Positions 1-7,420 of a DNA stretch of 33,035 bases are shown piece by piece. How positions within the stretch are numbered: position 1 is the first letter of the stretch; each line of letters begins with the position of its first letter. Below the pieces are notes generated by a model. It saw only the letters and a list, made by a program, of their open reading frames with translations. It was not told the origin of the DNA and did no database searches. The translations under genes and the position numbers were made by a program. This stretch comes from Mesorhizobium silamurunense (GTDB taxonomy: Bacteria; Pseudomonadota; Alphaproteobacteria; Rhizobiales; Rhizobiaceae): NCBI RefSeq assembly GCF_014843825.1, contig NZ_JHQR01000219.1, forward strand, positions 1 through 33,035, written 5' to 3'.

Positions 1-125
1 CCTGGGATGAAAAGATGGGTGAACCCAGCCATGCGCGAACTCCTCCGATCGTTAGGGATGGTGGAGGAAGTTTCGTTTCGATAGCGCCTCGCAACAACAC
101 CTTGCCGGGTAAGTTGTCGCCGCGC

Positions 126-160
126 GCGGGTAGGGCGGACCTACCCGCCTTGCCTACCCG
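126..160 (-). terminator. Hairpin after the LuxR-type gene, possible terminator
   Basis: Bases 127-134 (CGGGTAGG) pair perfectly with 140-147 (CCTACCCG) around a 5-base loop, a few bases beyond the stop codon of the minus-strand regulator. The motif GGGTAGG also occurs once more at the stop codon itself (complement at 153-159), so an alternative pairing is possible. No T tract follows on the minus strand, so this is at best an imperfect intrinsic terminator. Apart from it, bases 1-153 hold nothing I recognise. Confidence 0.3.
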
Positions 161-879
161 AAAGGCGATTTGGAGCTGCGGCGCTTCTCGTTCGCATAGA
201 GCGCGACGGCCATGGCGCGGTTGCGCACGTCGAGTTTGTCGTAGAGATTCTTGAGGTGGTACTTCACCGTATTCTCCGAGATCCCGGTCCGGGTCGCGAT
301 CTGGAGATTGGTCCAGCCATCGGACAGCACCGCAAGCAGCTCGCGCTCACGCACGGTGAGCTGCGACAGCGGCGTGTCGTTGACCTTGTTGATGTCGATA
401 TAGGGGATGCAGATGCGCCCATGCGCGACCGCAAGGATCGTCTCGAAAATGATCGGCGGATCATCGAATTGGAAGCAGTACCCCTGGGCTCCGAGCCGCA
501 CGCACTGCTTCAAGATGCCGATATCGTGGTCGTTGGAAAAGACCGTGATGCGCAGGTCGAGCTTGCGGCTCTGGACTTCCGCCAGGATGTCGGCGCCGTC
601 CATGTCGGCGAGCTTCCAGCCGATGACGGCGACGTCGAACCTGGTGCTCGCCGCCAGTTCCAGGAATTGCTTGCCGCTCTGCACGGAACTCAGGAGTTCG
701 AAACGCCCGTCGCATTCCAGCATCTCACGGAGCGCCGACACAACGAGCGGATTACGCTCGGCGACGACAACGCGAACGCGCTGCTCGCCGACTGCTTCGT
801 TCGTTTTCCGGGACTTGAGGTTCAAGGCCTGCTGATTGTCCTGTCGATCTCGCGCTTGCCGATCCATCTGGACCTGCAT
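154..879 (-). CDS. LuxR/FixJ-type regulator with degenerate receiver domain
   Basis: The protein has an N-terminal receiver-like fold followed by a C-terminal LuxR-type helix-turn-helix (LTVRERELLAVLSDGWTN through NTVKYHLKNLYDKL), so it should bind DNA in the cytoplasm. The reading frame is open back to 996, but the extra 39 residues are unlike a receiver start. The ATG at 879 (MQVQMDRQ) leaves about 30 residues before the first beta strand (RVRVVVAERNP). The phosphorylation site is unusual: where receivers have D in D-V-V-L-L-D this protein has Gly (FDVAVIGWKLADMDG); the N-terminal acidic pair reads Glu-Arg; and the usual lysine of the GYLLK motif is Gln (GYCFQFD). No kinase gene is adjacent. 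It is divergent from mgtE, with about 290 bases between starts. Regulator class is certain; target and start are not. Confidence 0.85.
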   Translation of the reverse strand: MQVQMDRQARDRQDNQQALNLKSRKTNEAVGEQRVRVVVAERNPLVVSALREMLECDGRFELLSSVQSGKQFLELAASTRFDVAVIGWKLADMDGADILAEVQSRKLDLRITVFSNDHDIGILKQCVRLGAQGYCFQFDDPPIIFETILAVAHGRICIPYIDINKVNDTPLSQLTVRERELLAVLSDGWTNLQIATRTGISENTVKYHLKNLYDKLDVRNRAMAVALYANEKRRSSKSPFG

Positions 880-1070
880 TATGACAATTCTGCCCCAACC
901 GTGAAGTGGCGCTCTTTCCGCAGCGACATGCTCTGTCGCGCCGGCTGAACCCGCAAATGCCGCGCGATCCGCTTCCATTGGAGGCGTCACGGGCATATTT
1001 CGCTGCAGATTCCGTGCGCTAGGGCAATGTTTTGCCGAGACGAATCGGTCGCGGCCCTATCTGCCGCACA

Positions 1071-1117
1071 AGCATAGGATTTCCCGAAATGCGGTTTCCA
1101 CTTTTCGGGATCATGCT
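1071..1117. repeat. Rhizobial palindromic intergenic repeat, copy A
   Basis: TCCCGAAA (1082-1089) and TTTCGGGA (1103-1110) form a perfect stem around a 13-base loop. AGCAT (1071-1075) and ATGCT (1113-1117) form an outer stem. From memory this motif (a tgcggtttccac-type loop between cccgaaa and ttttcggg) is scattered between genes in many Rhizobiales. It lies in the luxR-mgtE gap, 50 bases upstream of the mgtE start. Confidence 0.7.
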
Positions 1118-1166
1118 CTAGACCTGATTCAAACCCTTTCCGGATTCCTGTTGGCGGGAGGCGCTG

Positions 1167-2585
1167 GTGGAAGGCCAGGACAGAGAGACGACCGGCGCCT
1201 GGACCGTCGAGGAAGGCGGCGCCGACATCTATGGCGAGGACGGCGCCGTCCGTGCTTCCTTCCTTGCGCAGATCGGCGCTGCCATCGCCGATCGCGACAC
1301 GCTCACCTTGAAACGCGAAGTCGACGACCTCCATCAGTCGGAACTCGGCGACCTGTTGGAAGCGCTCCACCCTGAGCAGCGCCGCGCGCTGGTCGAATTG
1401 CTTGGCTCCGATTTCGACTTTTCGGCGCTGACCGAGGTCGACGAGGCGATCCGTCTCGACATCGTCGACAATTTGCCCAACGAGCAGATCGCGCAAGCGG
1501 TGCAGGAGCTCGATTCCGACGATGCGGTCTACATCCTGGAAGACCTCGACCAGGAGGACCAGGACGAGATCCTCTCGCAGCTGCCCTTCACCGAGCGCAT
1601 CAGGCTGCGGCGAGCGCTCGATTATCCGGAAGAGACGGCCGGCCGGCGCATGCAGACCGAGTTCGTCGCCGTGCCGCCGTTCTGGACGATCGGCCAGACC
1701 ATCGACTACATGCGCGAGGACAAGAACCTTCCCGATCGCTTCAGCCAGATCTTCGTCATCGACCCGAGCTTCAAGCTGCTCGGCGCCATCGATCTCGACC
1801 AGATCCTGCGCACCAAGCGCGCGGTGAAGGTCGAGGACGTGATGCATGAGACGAAGCACGCCATTCCGGCCACCATGGACCAGGAAGAGGCCGCGCGGGA
1901 ATTCGAGCAGTACGATCTTCTCTCGGCCGCCGTGGTCGACGAGAACGAGCGTCTGGTCGGCGTGCTTACCATCGACGACGTCGTCGACGTTATCCAGCAG
2001 GAGGCCGAGGAAGACCTTCTGCGCATGGGCGGCGTCGGCGACGAAGAGCTATCCGACACCGTACTTGCGACCTCGCGTTCGCGTGTGCCGTGGCTGCTCG
2101 TCAATCTGGTCACGGCGTTCCTCGCGGCCTCGGTGATCGGCCTGTTCGACCGGACGATCGAGCATATCGTGGCGCTTGCGGTGCTGATGCCGATCGTCGC
2201 CGGCATGGGCGGCAATGCCGGCTCGCAGACCATGACCGTCACCGTGCGGGCGCTGGCGACGAAGGACCTCGATATCTACAACGCCGCCCGCATCATCCGC
2301 CGCGAGGTCGGCGTCGGCTTCATCAACGGCATCGTGTTCGCGGTGCTGATCGGCATGGTCGCCGGGATCTGGTTCCATGACCGCAATCTGGGCGGGATCA
2401 TTGCCGCGGCGATGATCATCAACATGTTCGCGGCTGCGCTCGCCGGGATTCTCATTCCGCTGCTGCTCGACCGCTTCAAGATCGATCCGGCGGTGGCTTC
2501 CGCCGTCTTCGTCACCACCGTCACCGACTGCGTCGGCTTCTTTGCTTTTCTCGGCTTGGCCACCTGGTGGTTTGGCGTTCCCTGA
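1167..2585 (+). CDS. mgtE: MgtE-type magnesium channel/transporter
   Basis: A 472-residue inner-membrane Mg2+ channel of the MgtE family. Its order is canonical: an acidic N-terminal superhelical domain (about 50-160), two CBS domains (about 165-220 and 225-280), a linking helix, and a C-terminal five-helix membrane domain (about 305-472) carrying the signature PIVAGMGGNAGSQT at 342-355. The acidic loops (DDAVYILEDLDQEDQDE, QQEAEEDLL) are where the family binds regulatory Mg2+ that closes the pore. Length matches the family. The start is a GTG with GGGAGG (1156-1161) six bases upstream. I saw no M-box riboswitch upstream, so control is probably at the channel through the CBS and N domains. 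It stands alone: the gene on its left is divergent and the next plus-strand gene has its own promoter. Confidence 0.96.
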   Translation: MEGQDRETTGAWTVEEGGADIYGEDGAVRASFLAQIGAAIADRDTLTLKREVDDLHQSELGDLLEALHPEQRRALVELLGSDFDFSALTEVDEAIRLDIVDNLPNEQIAQAVQELDSDDAVYILEDLDQEDQDEILSQLPFTERIRLRRALDYPEETAGRRMQTEFVAVPPFWTIGQTIDYMREDKNLPDRFSQIFVIDPSFKLLGAIDLDQILRTKRAVKVEDVMHETKHAIPATMDQEEAAREFEQYDLLSAAVVDENERLVGVLTIDDVVDVIQQEAEEDLLRMGGVGDEELSDTVLATSRSRVPWLLVNLVTAFLAASVIGLFDRTIEHIVALAVLMPIVAGMGGNAGSQTMTVTVRALATKDLDIYNAARIIRREVGVGFINGIVFAVLIGMVAGIWFHDRNLGGIIAAAMIINMFAAALAGILIPLLLDRFKIDPAVASAVFVTTVTDCVGFFAFLGLATWWFGVP

Positions 2586-2614
2586 GAGAGTGCTACAATT
2601 GACTTTTACGTAAG
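2572..2614 (+). promoter_or_regulatory. Promoter and operator-like site of the MerR gene
   Basis: TTGGCG (2572-2577), a 16-base spacer and TACAAT (2594-2599) make a plausible sigma-70 promoter that starts inside the last codons of mgtE. Overlapping its 3' end, TTGACTTTTACGTAAG (2599-2614) is an imperfect 16-base palindrome resembling, from memory, the TTTACGTTTACGTAAA-like operators of LiuR-type MerR regulators. A repressor bound there would cover the transcription start, which fits autoregulation. This is inference from position and resemblance only. Confidence 0.4.
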
Positions 2615-2730
2615 TGCCGTGCGACGTTGCCTTGGGGTCAGGTGCCGATTCCGGTACATGACGGGGTTGATCGGAGGAAGGGCGACGCTCCTGCGTGGCG
2701 ATGCCTGGATGTTTGGGCGTGGGAGCGAAA

Positions 2731-3117
2731 ATGCGGGAATATTACACGATCACCGAGCTGACGCGCGAGTTCGACGTGTCGACGCGGACGTTGCGGTTCT
2801 ATGAGGACGAGGGACTGGTGCAGCCGGTCCGGCGCGGCCGCACGCGTCTGTTTCGTCCGTCCGACCGGCATCTCATTCGTCAGATCATGCGCGGCAAGCG
2901 CCTTGGCTTCTCGATCGCCGAAATCCGCGAAATCATTCAGATGTACAAGGAGCCGCCCGGTGAGGTCGGCCAGCTCAAGCTGATGATCAAACGCATCGAG
3001 GAAAAGCGCGAGGATCTGCGCCAGAAGCGGCGCGATCTGGAAGAAACGCTTGCCGAGCTCGACCAGGCCGAAGAGTCCTGCGTGGAGCGGCTGGCGGAAC
3101 TCGGCGTGAATACGTGA
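2731..3117 (+). CDS. MerR-family transcriptional regulator, LiuR-like
   Basis: A cytoplasmic DNA-binding protein of 128 residues. The winged-helix MerR domain occupies about residues 1-70 (YYTITELTREFDVSTRTLRF, then a wing containing RRGRTRLF and a second helix pair RLGFSIAEIREII). A long coiled coil follows (about 80-120: KLMIKRIEEKREDLRQKRRD), the usual dimerisation helix. There is no cysteine cluster for metals, so MerR-type metal sensing is unlikely. The reading frame could begin at 2695, but ATG 2731 has GGGAG five bases upstream and starts at the family's usual first residues (MREYYTI). The sequence resembles my memory of LiuR, which controls branched-chain amino-acid and acyl-CoA degradation, yet no such catabolic gene is next to it. 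Family certain, LiuR assignment tentative. Confidence 0.9.
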   Translation: MREYYTITELTREFDVSTRTLRFYEDEGLVQPVRRGRTRLFRPSDRHLIRQIMRGKRLGFSIAEIREIIQMYKEPPGEVGQLKLMIKRIEEKREDLRQKRRDLEETLAELDQAEESCVERLAELGVNT

Positions 3118-3138
3118 GCGGCCGCAAAGCGCGGCTCT

Positions 3139-3245
3139 AAAAGCGCGTCGCGCTGAAACGGATTCAGGCGCCGCGCTTTAAGTCTTTGTTTTAATGCATG
3201 TCGTTGTCCCAGAACCGCTGCACACTTCTGGGCGACATGCATTAA
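3139..3245. repeat. Compound rhizobial palindromic repeat, copy B
   Basis: Two hairpins in tandem fill the space between the convergent MerR and methyltransferase genes. Hairpin 1 (3139-3180) pairs AAAAGCGCG with CGCGCTTTA, with a further inner stem (GCGCTGAA / TTCAG-CGC). After an AT-rich spacer (gtctttgtttt), hairpin 2 (3191-3245) has 13-base perfect outer arms, TTAATGCATGTCG (3191-3203) and CGACATGCATTAA (3233-3245), an inner stem CCCAGAA/TTCTGGG and an 11-base loop ccgctgcacac. It could serve as a bidirectional terminator for both genes. The same arrangement recurs at 26767-26850. Confidence 0.75.
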
Positions 3246-3246
3246 G

Positions 3247-3723
3247 TCAAATCCAGCGCCGGACCCGTTTGGCGTAATCGCGATACTTCTTGCCGAACTT
3301 TGCCGCCAGCATCTTCTCTTCCTTCTCGATCGCCATCTTCTGCGTCGCGAAGGCGGCGAGGAAGGCGAAGAGCAGGAACCAGGCGATGCCGGTGATGAAG
3401 GAAACGCCGATCAACAGCAGCGTGTTGGCGAGATACATCGGGTTGCGGGTGATGCCGAAGGGGCCGGATGTCACCAGATGGTCAGGCTCGGCATTGGGAT
3501 TGAGCGTCGTTTTGGCGCGCACCATGGCGCGGATCGCCGTGACCCAGAGTGCCGCGACGCCGAAAAGCGCCACCCAGCCGGCGCCGACCAGGATGGCGCC
3601 GAAGATGTCGCCGATCCAGGGCAGCGGGTAGAACATGCCGAGCACGACGCTGAGCGCGATCGCCACGACATAGATCACAGGCGGCCAGGGGATGATCCCA
3701 TGCTTCGACTGGGTGCCGGTCAT
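3247..3723 (-). CDS. Isoprenylcysteine carboxyl methyltransferase-family membrane protein
   Basis: A 158-residue integral membrane protein with about four hydrophobic helices. Its C-terminal half carries the ICMT/PEMT-type S-adenosylmethionine-binding signature: HLVTSGPFGITRNPMYLA, then an E-E pair in AIEKEEKMLAAKFGKKYRDYAKRV. In bacteria this family methylates small or lipid-like acceptors; the substrate cannot be read from the sequence. Its ATG overlaps the stop codon of the upstream DUF1624 gene by four bases (ATGA), so the two are translationally coupled and probably work on the same envelope component. The gene ends two bases from the long palindrome at 3191-3245. Confidence 0.88.
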   Translation of the reverse strand: MTGTQSKHGIIPWPPVIYVVAIALSVVLGMFYPLPWIGDIFGAILVGAGWVALFGVAALWVTAIRAMVRAKTTLNPNAEPDHLVTSGPFGITRNPMYLANTLLLIGVSFITGIAWFLLFAFLAAFATQKMAIEKEEKMLAAKFGKKYRDYAKRVRRWI

Positions 3724-4724
3724 TGTTGCCCTCCCTCCATCTTGCTTTCGGTTGCCGCGGTGCAGGTGCTGGCGAGATCGGCAAGATGCGATTTCCAGAT
3801 GCTGGACTGCTCGTTGCTGTAGAGCTTGTCGAGAGACCCTTCACCCTTCAGCGTGTCCAGCATGCAGCCACAATAGCTGGAACAGAACTTCGTGTCCTGC
3901 TGCTGTTCGCAGGAGGCCTGGCAGGCTTTGAGGAAGCCGGCGTCCTTGTCCTGCGGCGCGGCGGGCATGACCTGCGAAAGCAGCCAGACCGAGCCGAACA
4001 GCACCGGCTGATGGATGAGGTAGAAGGCGAGGCTGTGCCGGCCGATGAAGGTGAGCGGGTTGGACCAACGGCCGGGCTTCCAGATCCCCAGCCGGGCGAG
4101 AAGCCCGGAGGCTGAAGCGAGCTTGACGACCGCGATGCCGGCAAGCATCGCGCCGAACCATGGAAACAGCGGCACATAATCGTTGGAGCGCGGGTTGGTC
4201 GCCGACAGCCCGACCCACCAAAGCGCGGGATGGTCGAAGAACTCCGACCGCAGATAGTAAGGCGCCGCGATCACGGCCACCGCGACGATGGCCGTCAGCA
4301 ATGCAGGCAGCCTGAGGAAGGCGAGGCCGAGCAGGCTCGCCAGCGCGATCTCATGCAGGATGCCGAAGAAGATGAAGCCGTCCGGCGTGGCGATGTAGGT
4401 GACGGCCGAGATGGCGATCGCCGCAACCGCAACCATGGCAAAACGCTTCCAGAAGTTCGGCCAGCGGATCTGGCGGCCATGCGCGAGGAACAGGCTGACG
4501 CCGACCAGAAACAGGAAGGTCGAGGCGATGCAGCGCGCGTAGAGCTTCCACCAGCCGAAAGCGGTCAGCCCCGGTGTGGTGTAGCCGAAATTCTCGAGAT
4601 CCCAGGTGAAGTGGTAGCTCGCCATGGCGATCAGCGCGATGCCGCGCAGGATATCGATGGCGACGATGCGGCTGTGTTTCGGCGCGTCCTGAACGGCTTC
4701 GCTCGTCGTTTGAAGGCTCATCAT
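3720..4724 (-). CDS. DUF1624 heparan-alpha-glucosaminide N-acetyltransferase-like membrane protein
   Basis: A 334-residue polytopic membrane protein. The N terminus (RIVAIDILRGIALIAMASYH, about 19-38) is the hallmark of DUF1624 / acyltransferase-3-like proteins, followed by about seven more hydrophobic segments and the motif FIGRHSLAFYLIHQPVL near 227-243. Such proteins are thought to move acetyl groups across the membrane to glycans, but rhizobial members are uncharacterised. After the last helix comes a soluble tail of about 80 residues with six cysteines (CQASC, FCSSYCGC, STC), an unusual addition. It is the first gene of a two-gene operon with the methyltransferase (ATGA overlap). The start is one of two adjacent ATGs. 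Family assignment is firm, substrate unknown. Confidence 0.88.
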   Translation of the reverse strand: MMSLQTTSEAVQDAPKHSRIVAIDILRGIALIAMASYHFTWDLENFGYTTPGLTAFGWWKLYARCIASTFLFLVGVSLFLAHGRQIRWPNFWKRFAMVAVAAIAISAVTYIATPDGFIFFGILHEIALASLLGLAFLRLPALLTAIVAVAVIAAPYYLRSEFFDHPALWWVGLSATNPRSNDYVPLFPWFGAMLAGIAVVKLASASGLLARLGIWKPGRWSNPLTFIGRHSLAFYLIHQPVLFGSVWLLSQVMPAAPQDKDAGFLKACQASCEQQQDTKFCSSYCGCMLDTLKGEGSLDKLYSNEQSSIWKSHLADLASTCTAATESKMEGGQQ

Positions 4725-4944
4725 CTCGCAATCCGATTCAGTCCTGCCAAACGACTATCACGGTTCGGGCGAACAACAGAGGGTGGATCGGCGGCTGCCA
4801 TTCCGGCGGCACGGCAAGCCGCTTTAGGCCAGCGGTGGAAAGCCTTTGACCGGCTTCGCTTTTCGGCTTTTCGGAGTCGGTTTCCTGCTACCGGTCCGCC
4901 ACTGGTCCGGCCAGATTGGCGAGCGATTCACTTTCGGAGGGCCG

Positions 4945-6131
4945 ATGTCCACCCATGTGCGCCATCCGATCTGGCTTCCGGCTCTGAGGCCCGCCGATGC
5001 GCGCACCTTCGCCTCGCTCTATGCGGTCGAATCCTTCGCTCGCGCCACAATCTCCAGCGTCATCCCGATCCAGGCCTACGAGATCCTGCACAACGAGCAG
5101 ATCGTCTCGATCCTCTATACCATCGTGTCGCTACTCGGGCTTTCGGTGACGCTGTTCATGCCGATGCTGATCCGCCGCTTCGCCCGGCGATGGGTCTATA
5201 CGGTCGGCTGCCTGATGCTGGCGCTCGGCTCGGTATTCTTCGTCACCCACACGCTGACGGGACAACTCGCCGGCATGCTCTGCCGCGTCATGGGGGCGAG
5301 CGCTCTGTCGATCACGCTCAACCTCTACATCATGGACCACATCCGCAAGGCCGACTTCATGCAGGCGGAGTCGCTGCGCATGGCGTGGTCGATGTTCGCC
5401 TGGACCGGCGGGCCGACGCTCGGCATCTTCCTCTACACCCGCTTCGGCATCTATGCCGCGCATGGCGCGGTCGTGGCCTTCGCGCTGGCGCTACTCGCGC
5501 TGTTCTGGACCTATCGGCTGGGCGACAACCCGTCGATCCGCCCTGGCAAGAGCCGTCCGGCCAATCCGCTCGCCAATATTGGCCGCTTCATCGCGCAGCC
5601 GCGGCTGCGTCTCGCCTGGCTGATCGCCTTCGGCCGCTCCTGCTTCTGGACGACATTCTTCGTCTACGGCCCGCTCTTCATGGTGATCACCGGCGAGGGC
5701 AAGGTAGCCGGCGGGCTTCTGGTTTCGGCAGGCACATGGCGATCTTCTGGGGCAAGGCCGGAAAGCGCTTCGGCGGCCGCCGGACCATGACCTTCGCCTA
5801 TTTCGCCATGGCGGCGATGCTTTTTGCGGCGGGCGGCGTCGGCGTGGCCGCGCCGCTGCTCACGGCCGCCTTCCTGCTCTGCGGCGCGCTCTTTACGATT
5901 GCGCTCGACGCGCTAGGCTCGACCGCCTTCATGCGCTCTGTGCGCTCCTATGAACGGGCACAGATGGCGGCGGTCTACCGCACCTATCTCGACTTTTCCG
6001 AGCTGACGCCGCCGCTGGTCTATTCGGTTGTGCTCTCCTTCTTCGGCCTCGGCTCGGTCTTCGTCACGCTCGGCATACTGGCCGCCTTCTGCGGCTTCTT
6101 CACCTGGCGCTATCTGCCGAAGCCGTTTTGA
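4945..6131 (+). pseudogene. MFS transporter interrupted by a frameshift
   Basis: Two adjacent frames together make one twelve-helix MFS permease of about 395 residues. Frame 1 starts at ATG 4945 (GGAGG at 4936-4940) and reads sensibly to about 5733 (…MVITGEGKVAGGLLVSAG). It then turns into low-hydrophobicity nonsense ending at a stop at 5790. From about 5735 the neighbouring frame carries the missing part (MAIFWGKAGKRFGGRRTM…) to the TGA at 6131, with four more hydrophobic helices and a proper C terminus (FFTWRYLPKPF). The change needs a net loss of one base, or one plus a multiple of three, around 5731-5736. The typical MFS loop motif is present after helix 2 (RRFARRW). Either the gene is inactivated or the assembly has an error here. 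Substrate not recognised. Confidence 0.8.
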
Positions 6132-6232
6132 TCAACGGGCTGGCTGGTCTTCCGCATTGTGGCGCTTGCGCGAGAAACTTAAGCTCGGTTCGTCATCGCC
6201 GGTGGATTCGCCGGCCGCCGAAGGTGCACCGC

Positions 6233-6919
6233 ATGGCAGCAAGAACGATGTCGCTTACCGAGGAACTGGTCGCCCGCTGTTATCGGGTTGTCGAGGACTC
6301 CGGACCCGATCCTGAAGCGCAGCATCTCTCCGACAGCGACTATGAAACCATGTTCGATGCATTCGAGGCTGAGCTTCCCGCAGTCGAGCCGCTCTGGCTG
6401 TTCGGGTATGGCTCGCTGATCTGGAAACCCGAAATTGAACATGTCGAGGAGCGGGTCGCCGTGGCGCGCGGCTGGCATCGCTCTTTCTGCATGAAGATGA
6501 CCCGCTGGCGCGGTACCAAACAGAGTCCGGGCCTGATGATGGCGCTGGATCGTGGCGGCCAATGCAAGGGCGTCGCTTTCCGCCTGAACGGTGGCGACCG
6601 CCGGCAGGCGCTGGACAAGCTTTTCCGTCGCGAAATGACGCTGAAGCCGACCAGCTACCATCCCCGCCTGCTGCAGCTTGCAACCGACAAGGGGCCGTTG
6701 AAAGCACTCGCCTTCGTCATCAATCGCAAGGGCACGACCTATGCCGGGCCGCTTGGTGAAAGCGAGGTGGTGGAAAGGCTTGCGACGTCCTGCGGCCATT
6801 GGGGTTCAGGTGCCGACTATCTCTACAACACCGTCAAGAATCTCGAAGCGCGCGGCATTCACGACCGCCATTTGTGGCGGCTGCAGCAGCTTGTCGCCGA
6901 AAGGATCGCCGCCTCCTAG
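6233..6919 (+). CDS. ChaC-like gamma-glutamylcyclotransferase
   Basis: A cytoplasmic enzyme of the ChaC / gamma-glutamylcyclotransferase fold, expected to cleave glutathione to 5-oxoproline and Cys-Gly. The substrate loop FGYGSLIW is at residues 57-64, followed by the family motifs RVAVARGWHRSFCM and KGVAFRL. The probable catalytic glutamate lies in LFRREMTLKPTSYHP (about residue 134). Length (228 residues) fits ChaC proteins, with about 50 extra N-terminal residues. The frame is open from 6128, overlapping the MFS stop, but ATG 6233 has GAAGG eight bases upstream; ATG 6248 is the alternative. It lies about 100 bases after the broken transporter, which may share its promoter. Family sure; substrate by analogy. 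Confidence 0.9.
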   Translation: MAARTMSLTEELVARCYRVVEDSGPDPEAQHLSDSDYETMFDAFEAELPAVEPLWLFGYGSLIWKPEIEHVEERVAVARGWHRSFCMKMTRWRGTKQSPGLMMALDRGGQCKGVAFRLNGGDRRQALDKLFRREMTLKPTSYHPRLLQLATDKGPLKALAFVINRKGTTYAGPLGESEVVERLATSCGHWGSGADYLYNTVKNLEARGIHDRHLWRLQQLVAERIAAS

Positions 6920-7008
6920 CGCGCGAATCCATGCCGCAATCGCGCTCCGGCGTGACGGAATTTGGTTTGCCGGGCGCGACGATTCTGCCTATAGTCGATC
7001 GCGTCGTC

Positions 7009-7171
7009 GGTTCCGTTTTTGGAGCCAAGAGGGAATGCGGTGAGGACGATTTTTTCGCCCAAAGCCGTGGCTGCCCCCGCAACTGTGTGCGGTAGTCCTC
7101 TCCATAAACCACTGAGGGTTCTCCTCGGGAAGGTGGGGAAGGGCGCGGATCCGCGAGCCAGGAGACCTGCC
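7009..7171 (+). ncRNA. Cobalamin (AdoCbl) riboswitch
   Basis: The conserved order of a B12 aptamer is present: GGTTCCG (7009-7015), AAGAGGGAATGCGGTG (7027-7042), GCCGTGGCTGCCCCCGC and AACTGT (7064-7086), CCACTG (7109-7114), GGGAAGGTGGGG (7128-7139) and the B12 box GAGCCAGGAGACCTGCC (7155-7171). It lies 54 bases upstream of cbtB, in the correct orientation. Adenosylcobalamin binding should repress the downstream cobalt uptake and cobalamin genes. Confidence 0.96.
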
Positions 7172-7195
7172 GGCGACGGGAAAGTTGACTTCTAT

Positions 7196-7212
7196 GCCCT
7201 CGGGTGGAGGGC
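7196..7212 (+). promoter_or_regulatory. Hairpin before the cbtB ribosome-binding site
   Basis: GCCCTC (7196-7201) and GAGGGC (7207-7212) pair perfectly over a 5-base loop, directly before AAAGGACAGGAT and the ATG at 7226. Its place between the aptamer and the Shine-Dalgarno sequence suggests part of the expression platform, acting on translation rather than transcription because no T tract follows. This is inference from position. Confidence 0.4.
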
Positions 7213-7225
7213 GAAAGGACAGGAT

Positions 7226-7405
7226 ATGAATACCGCTTCCGTCTCCCTCGGCGCCTCCGTCTCCTCGCAGTCGCGCGTCCTGCAGTTGGCCTTGGCCGCG
7301 CTGCTCGGCGTTTTCGTCGTCGGCTTTGTCGGCTTCTCGCACATCGATGCGGTCCACAACGCTGCGCACGACTATCGCCACTCGATGGCTTTTCCCTGCC
7401 ACTAA
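7226..7405 (+). CDS. cbtB: CbtB, small subunit of the predicted cobalt transporter
   Basis: A 59-residue single-span membrane protein with helix RVLQLALAALLGVFVVGFVG and the C-terminal metal-ligand pattern H-N-x2-H-D-x2-H-S…F-P-C-H that defines CbtB. With CbtA it forms a B12-riboswitch-controlled cobalt uptake system, predicted from genome context in proteobacteria. The start ATG 7226 follows AAAGGACAGG and lies just behind the riboswitch. cbtA begins 15 bases after its stop. The small size makes this gene easily missed. Confidence 0.95.
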   Translation: MNTASVSLGASVSSQSRVLQLALAALLGVFVVGFVGFSHIDAVHNAAHDYRHSMAFPCH

Positions 7406-7420
7406 GCAAGGCCTGACATC

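Noticed and set aside
996..1166. A magnesium (M-box) or other riboswitch upstream of mgtE
   Set aside because: Only the rhizobial hairpin repeat and an unstructured-looking leader are visible; none of the M-box conserved segments is recognisable.
4230..4944. The long 5' extension of the frame that encodes the C-terminal half of the MFS transporter
   Set aside because: This part is antisense to the DUF1624 gene or lies out of frame with the transporter's N-terminal half. Only the part after about 5735 is real coding sequence.
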